DNA of 8,432 bases. It comes from Acidobacteriota bacterium (GTDB lineage: Bacteria; Acidobacteriota; Terriglobia; Terriglobales; Acidobacteriaceae). The notes below the pieces were generated by a model. That model saw nothing but the letters and a program-made list of their open reading frames with translations, was not told the DNA's origin and made no database searches. A program made the translations under genes and the position numbers. Numbering within the stretch: the stretch's first letter is position 1; each line of letters opens with the position of its first letter. Where the stretch lies: the NCBI GenBank assembly GCA_021779695.1, contig JAJYAE010000190.1, positions 1 to 8,432 of the forward strand. The letters are read 5' to 3'. Below are positions 6,347 to 8,432 of this stretch, in pieces.

Positions 6347-7072
6347 TTACCGCGCGGTCATCATTGATTTTTCCATCTCAATCGCCTTGGGAAAGAGCAG
6401 ATTGTTCTCCAGATGCACATGCTTGTGCAGATCCTTCTCAAACATATCCAGCCCATAGTAAAGACCCGTCAACGTGGGGCAGGCGCCTTCCCAGGGTGTA
6501 AAGCCACCTGTTGCAGTGCGCATCGAGTCCAGCAGCGCCCCCGCGGACTCATGCTCATGAATCATCATCTGGATGGGATTTTGCACACCGCCAAAGCACG
6601 CCTCCGATGCCGGCGCACTGCCCGCGCACTGGCGTTCCAGGTTCTGCATGTAGGGAAAAAGAATTTGCTCCTCCTTGTAGAGGTGCATGAGCAACTCGTC
6701 GGCCAGCATCTCCAGTTGCCTTTGGATCTGCTCAAGCTCAGGGTGGGCCGGACCGTGCTTGCGCGCAGCCTTCTCGGCCATCGGAAGCAGGCGCGTCAAT
6801 TCGGCACGGACATACGCATGGTGCGTCGGCACAATAAAATCGATCAACTCGGTGCCTGACGCATCCGACCAGTCCCGGTCGAAATGCTTCGCAGCGGCCG
6901 CATTCTTCAGACGCGTGACGACGTCGGCAACGTCCAGGCCCTTTTCAGCGCACGCGGTAACCAGCGGGCGGTTGCCGCCACAGCAGTAATCCAGGTGCAG
7001 ATTCTCAAAGATGCGAATCGTGGAAGGTTGCTCAAGGGCAATGGTGCGGAGGGTGGTTTGTTCAGTAATCAA
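6347..7072 (-). CDS. ric: Iron-sulfur cluster repair di-iron protein, RIC/ScdA/YtfE family
   Basis: The 241-residue cytoplasmic protein belongs to the family that restores iron-sulfur clusters damaged by nitric oxide or oxidants, using a hemerythrin-like di-iron centre. The N-terminal ScdA_N (DUF542) domain (about 5-60) ends its first helix region in the signature LDYCCGGNRPL, with Cys30-Cys31. The hemerythrin-like four-helix bundle (about 75-230) carries His84, His130 with Glu134 (MHLYKEEQILFPY), the HEHE cluster at 172-175, and His218 with Glu222 (HKHVHLENNLLFP); these match in spacing the ligands known from YtfE. Length is close to the usual 220-240. The start is TTG, supported by GAGGAG at 7080-7085 with a 7-base spacer. 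The gene is divergent from the sugar porter, followed by its own terminator, and not in an operon. NO-responsive control (NsrR, DNR or FNR type) is common for the family, but I see no clear binding site. Confidence 0.95.
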   Translation of the reverse strand: MITEQTTLRTIALEQPSTIRIFENLHLDYCCGGNRPLVTACAEKGLDVADVVTRLKNAAAAKHFDRDWSDASGTELIDFIVPTHHAYVRAELTRLLPMAEKAARKHGPAHPELEQIQRQLEMLADELLMHLYKEEQILFPYMQNLERQCAGSAPASEACFGGVQNPIQMMIHEHESAGALLDSMRTATGGFTPWEGACPTLTGLYYGLDMFEKDLHKHVHLENNLLFPKAIEMEKSMMTAR

Positions 7073-7110
7073 AGCGGCTCTCCTCGGATGACCCCAGACT
7101 AGGACTGATC

Positions 7111-7132
7111 ACTTTGCGATGCTGCGACTTTG
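7111..7132. promoter_or_regulatory. Direct repeat between ric and the sugar porter, possible operator
   Basis: The hexamer ACTTTG occurs at 7111-7116 and again at 7127-7132, 16 bases apart, flanked by TGATCA on the left (7107-7112, partly overlapping) and TGGTCA on the right (7131-7136). The element lies about 40 bases upstream of the ric start in the 181-base divergent region, where a regulator or RNA polymerase could bind. Which regulator is unknown. Confidence 0.3.
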
Positions 7133-7194
7133 GTCACGCGGGGCAAGTTTTTTCTGCCGCCGTCTGGCAGCATCCTGTTCTCAAGCAAGATTCC

Positions 7195-7224
7195 TTGGCG
7201 ACTGTCCGGTTCCATCTGTAGGAT
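7195..7224 (+). promoter_or_regulatory. Candidate promoter of the sugar-porter gene
   Basis: TTGGCG at 7195-7200 and TAGGAT at 7219-7224 are separated by 18 bases, giving a moderate sigma-70 match. The -35 hexamer is the same as in the DUF481 promoter. Transcription would start near 7231, giving a leader of about 20 bases that holds the GGGGGAA ribosome-binding site. The -10 match is only 4 of 6, so this is tentative. Confidence 0.4.
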
Positions 7225-7253
7225 GATGTGGAATTTGCAGCACGGGGGAAACG

Positions 7254-8432
7254 ATGCGGCCCAACCTCAACCTGATGAAGGCGACCTTGACCGGCGCGCT
7301 GGGCGGTCTGCTCTTTGGCTTTGATACGGTGGTCATCTCCGGCGCCATTGATGCGCTGGTCAGGCTCTACCATCTCAGCCCGCAGGACAAAGGCTGGACA
7401 GTCGCCATCGCCCTCATCGGTACCGTCATCGGGTCCTTTGGCGCGGGCGAAGTGGGCCAGAAACTCGGCGGACGCGAGACGCTGCGCATCACGGCAGTGC
7501 TCTATGTGCTCTCTGCGCTGGGCAGCGCGGTGGCGTGGAGCTGGACCTCGCTGATGGTCTTCCGCTTTATCGGCGGCCTTGGCATCGGCGCCTCGTCCGT
7601 GCTGGGCCCGGTCTATATCGCGGAGCTCTCTCCCGCCAAGTGGCGCGGACGCCTCGTCGGCGCCTTCCAGTTCAACGTGGTCTTCGGCATCCTCGTTGCC
7701 TACACGTCGAACTACCTCATCCGCCTGGCGCATCTGGGTGCAGCGGAGTGGCGCTGGCAGGTGGGCGTTGCCGCTGTTCCCGCCATTGGCTTCCTCGTGC
7801 TGCTCTTCGGCATTCCGCGCAGTCCGCGCTGGTCGGCCTCGAAGAATCGCATCGACGAGGCGCTTGCAGTTTTGAAGCTGATGGGCGAGCCCGACCCCGA
7901 AGCCGAGCTGGCCGACATTCGCGCAGCCCTGCAGCAGGAGCACGCCTCCGCCCACGAGGCCGTCTTCCGCTGGAAGTACCGCTACCCGCTCTTTCTCGCC
8001 ATCACCATCGGCGCGTTCAATCAGCTGGCCGGCATCAACGCCATCCTTTATTACCTGCCCGGCATCTTTGCCTCGGCAGGCTTCAGCCAAATCTCCGGCG
8101 ACCAGCAGGCCATCGCCATCGGCCTCACCAACCTGGTCTTCACCATGGTGGGCATGAGCGTGATTGACAAGCTCGGACGCAAGACGCTGCTGCTCATCGG
8201 CGCAGCCGGCACGGCAAGCTGCCTCGGCGGCGTGGCCTGGCTCTTCGCCACCAACTCGCACCCCGGCGCGCTGGTCTGGCTCTTCGTCGCCTACATCGCT
8301 TTCTTCGCGCTCTCGCAGGGCGCGGTCATCTGGGTCTACATCGGCGAGGTCTTCCCGAATCATGTGCGCTCCAAAGGCCAGGGCATCGGCAACGCCAGCC
8401 ACTGGATTATGAACACCCTCATCGCGCTCGAA
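7254..8432 (+). CDS. Sugar porter family MFS transporter (XylE-like), 3' end beyond the window
   Basis: An inner-membrane sugar transporter, probably a proton-coupled monosaccharide importer; 393 codons are present, about ten of twelve membrane helices, and no stop is reached. Seen motifs: FGFDTVVISG in helix 1 with Asp24, aligned with the proton-coupling Asp of XylE; RFIGGLGIG (104-112); PVYIAELSPAKWRGRLVG with Arg131-Gly132-Arg133; IPRSPRW (187-193) at the PESPR site; NQLAGINAILYY (256-267) in helix 7; DKLGRK (305-310); GEVFPN.VRSKG (364 onward). The start is supported by GGGGGAA at 7244-7250. Deviations: PESPR reads PRSPR, the first GRR motif is GGR, and XylE Gln288 is Asn256. The gene is divergent from ric. 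Xylose or glucose uptake would suit the nearby GH3 enzyme, but the substrate is inferred only. Confidence 0.94.
   Translation, partial: MRPNLNLMKATLTGALGGLLFGFDTVVISGAIDALVRLYHLSPQDKGWTVAIALIGTVIGSFGAGEVGQKLGGRETLRITAVLYVLSALGSAVAWSWTSLMVFRFIGGLGIGASSVLGPVYIAELSPAKWRGRLVGAFQFNVVFGILVAYTSNYLIRLAHLGAAEWRWQVGVAAVPAIGFLVLLFGIPRSPRWSASKNRIDEALAVLKLMGEPDPEAELADIRAALQQEHASAHEAVFRWKYRYPLFLAITIGAFNQLAGINAILYYLPGIFASAGFSQISGDQQAIAIGLTNLVFTMVGMSVIDKLGRKTLLLIGAAGTASCLGGVAWLFATNSHPGALVWLFVAYIAFFALSQGAVIWVYIGEVFPNHVRSKGQGIGNASHWIMNTLIALE

Noticed and set aside
7147..7170. T-run followed by CTGCC/GGCAG hairpin in the ric / porter gap
   Set aside because: The T-run comes before the hairpin on the plus strand and appears as an A-run after it on the minus strand, so it is not a rho-independent terminator in either direction.
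7134..8402. 422-codon open frame on the minus strand opposite the sugar porter
   Set aside because: It is codon-aligned antisense to a clear MFS transporter with many conserved motifs; the Asp/Glu/Ala/His-rich composition is the usual shadow of a GC-rich membrane protein gene.

Overview
The window is GC-rich, gene-dense bacterial DNA without mobile elements, RNA genes or CRISPR. The mix of genes fits a soil heterotroph of the phylum Acidobacteriota (Terriglobia/Acidobacteriaceae type): an ECF sigma factor with a small membrane protein and an LTxxQ periplasmic protein, a large PA14-containing GH3 glycosidase, a DUF481 outer-membrane protein, a RIC/ScdA di-iron repair protein and a sugar-porter MFS transporter. 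This taxonomic placement is inferred from protein style and gene content only; no marker gene is present.

Layout. (1) 1-226: a cytosine-rich, guanine-poor leader with a degenerate 9-bp tandem repeat. (2) 227-1839, plus strand: a compact three-gene operon of ECF sigma factor, one-pass membrane protein (start overlaps the sigma stop) and secreted LTxxQ-type protein, closed by a strong rho-independent terminator at 1901-1938. (3) 1945-4686, minus strand: a GH3 beta-glycosidase, convergent with the first operon. (4) 4856-6097, minus strand: a DUF481 outer-membrane protein with a recognisable sigma-70 type promoter (6176-6203). (5) 6347-7072, minus strand: a RIC iron-sulfur repair protein, starting with TTG and followed by its own terminator (6283-6317). 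(6) 7254-8432, plus strand: a XylE-like sugar transporter divergent from RIC and cut off by the window end. No stretch longer than 300 bases lacks a gene.

How they may work together. The first operon looks like an envelope-sensing module: a sigma factor held by a membrane partner, with a periplasmic LTxxQ protein as sensor or output, analogous in layout to CnrH/CnrY/CnrX or to Cpx/Spy-type envelope-stress systems. The GH3 enzyme and the sugar porter could act in sequence on plant-cell-wall oligosaccharides (release of xylose or glucose outside the cytoplasm, then uptake), although they are in separate transcription units. RIC is an independent nitrosative/oxidative stress function. The most original parts of the window are the repeat-bearing leader of the sigma operon, the Cys-free putative anti-sigma protein, and several motif deviations in the transporter. 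I did not find a wholly unfamiliar system.
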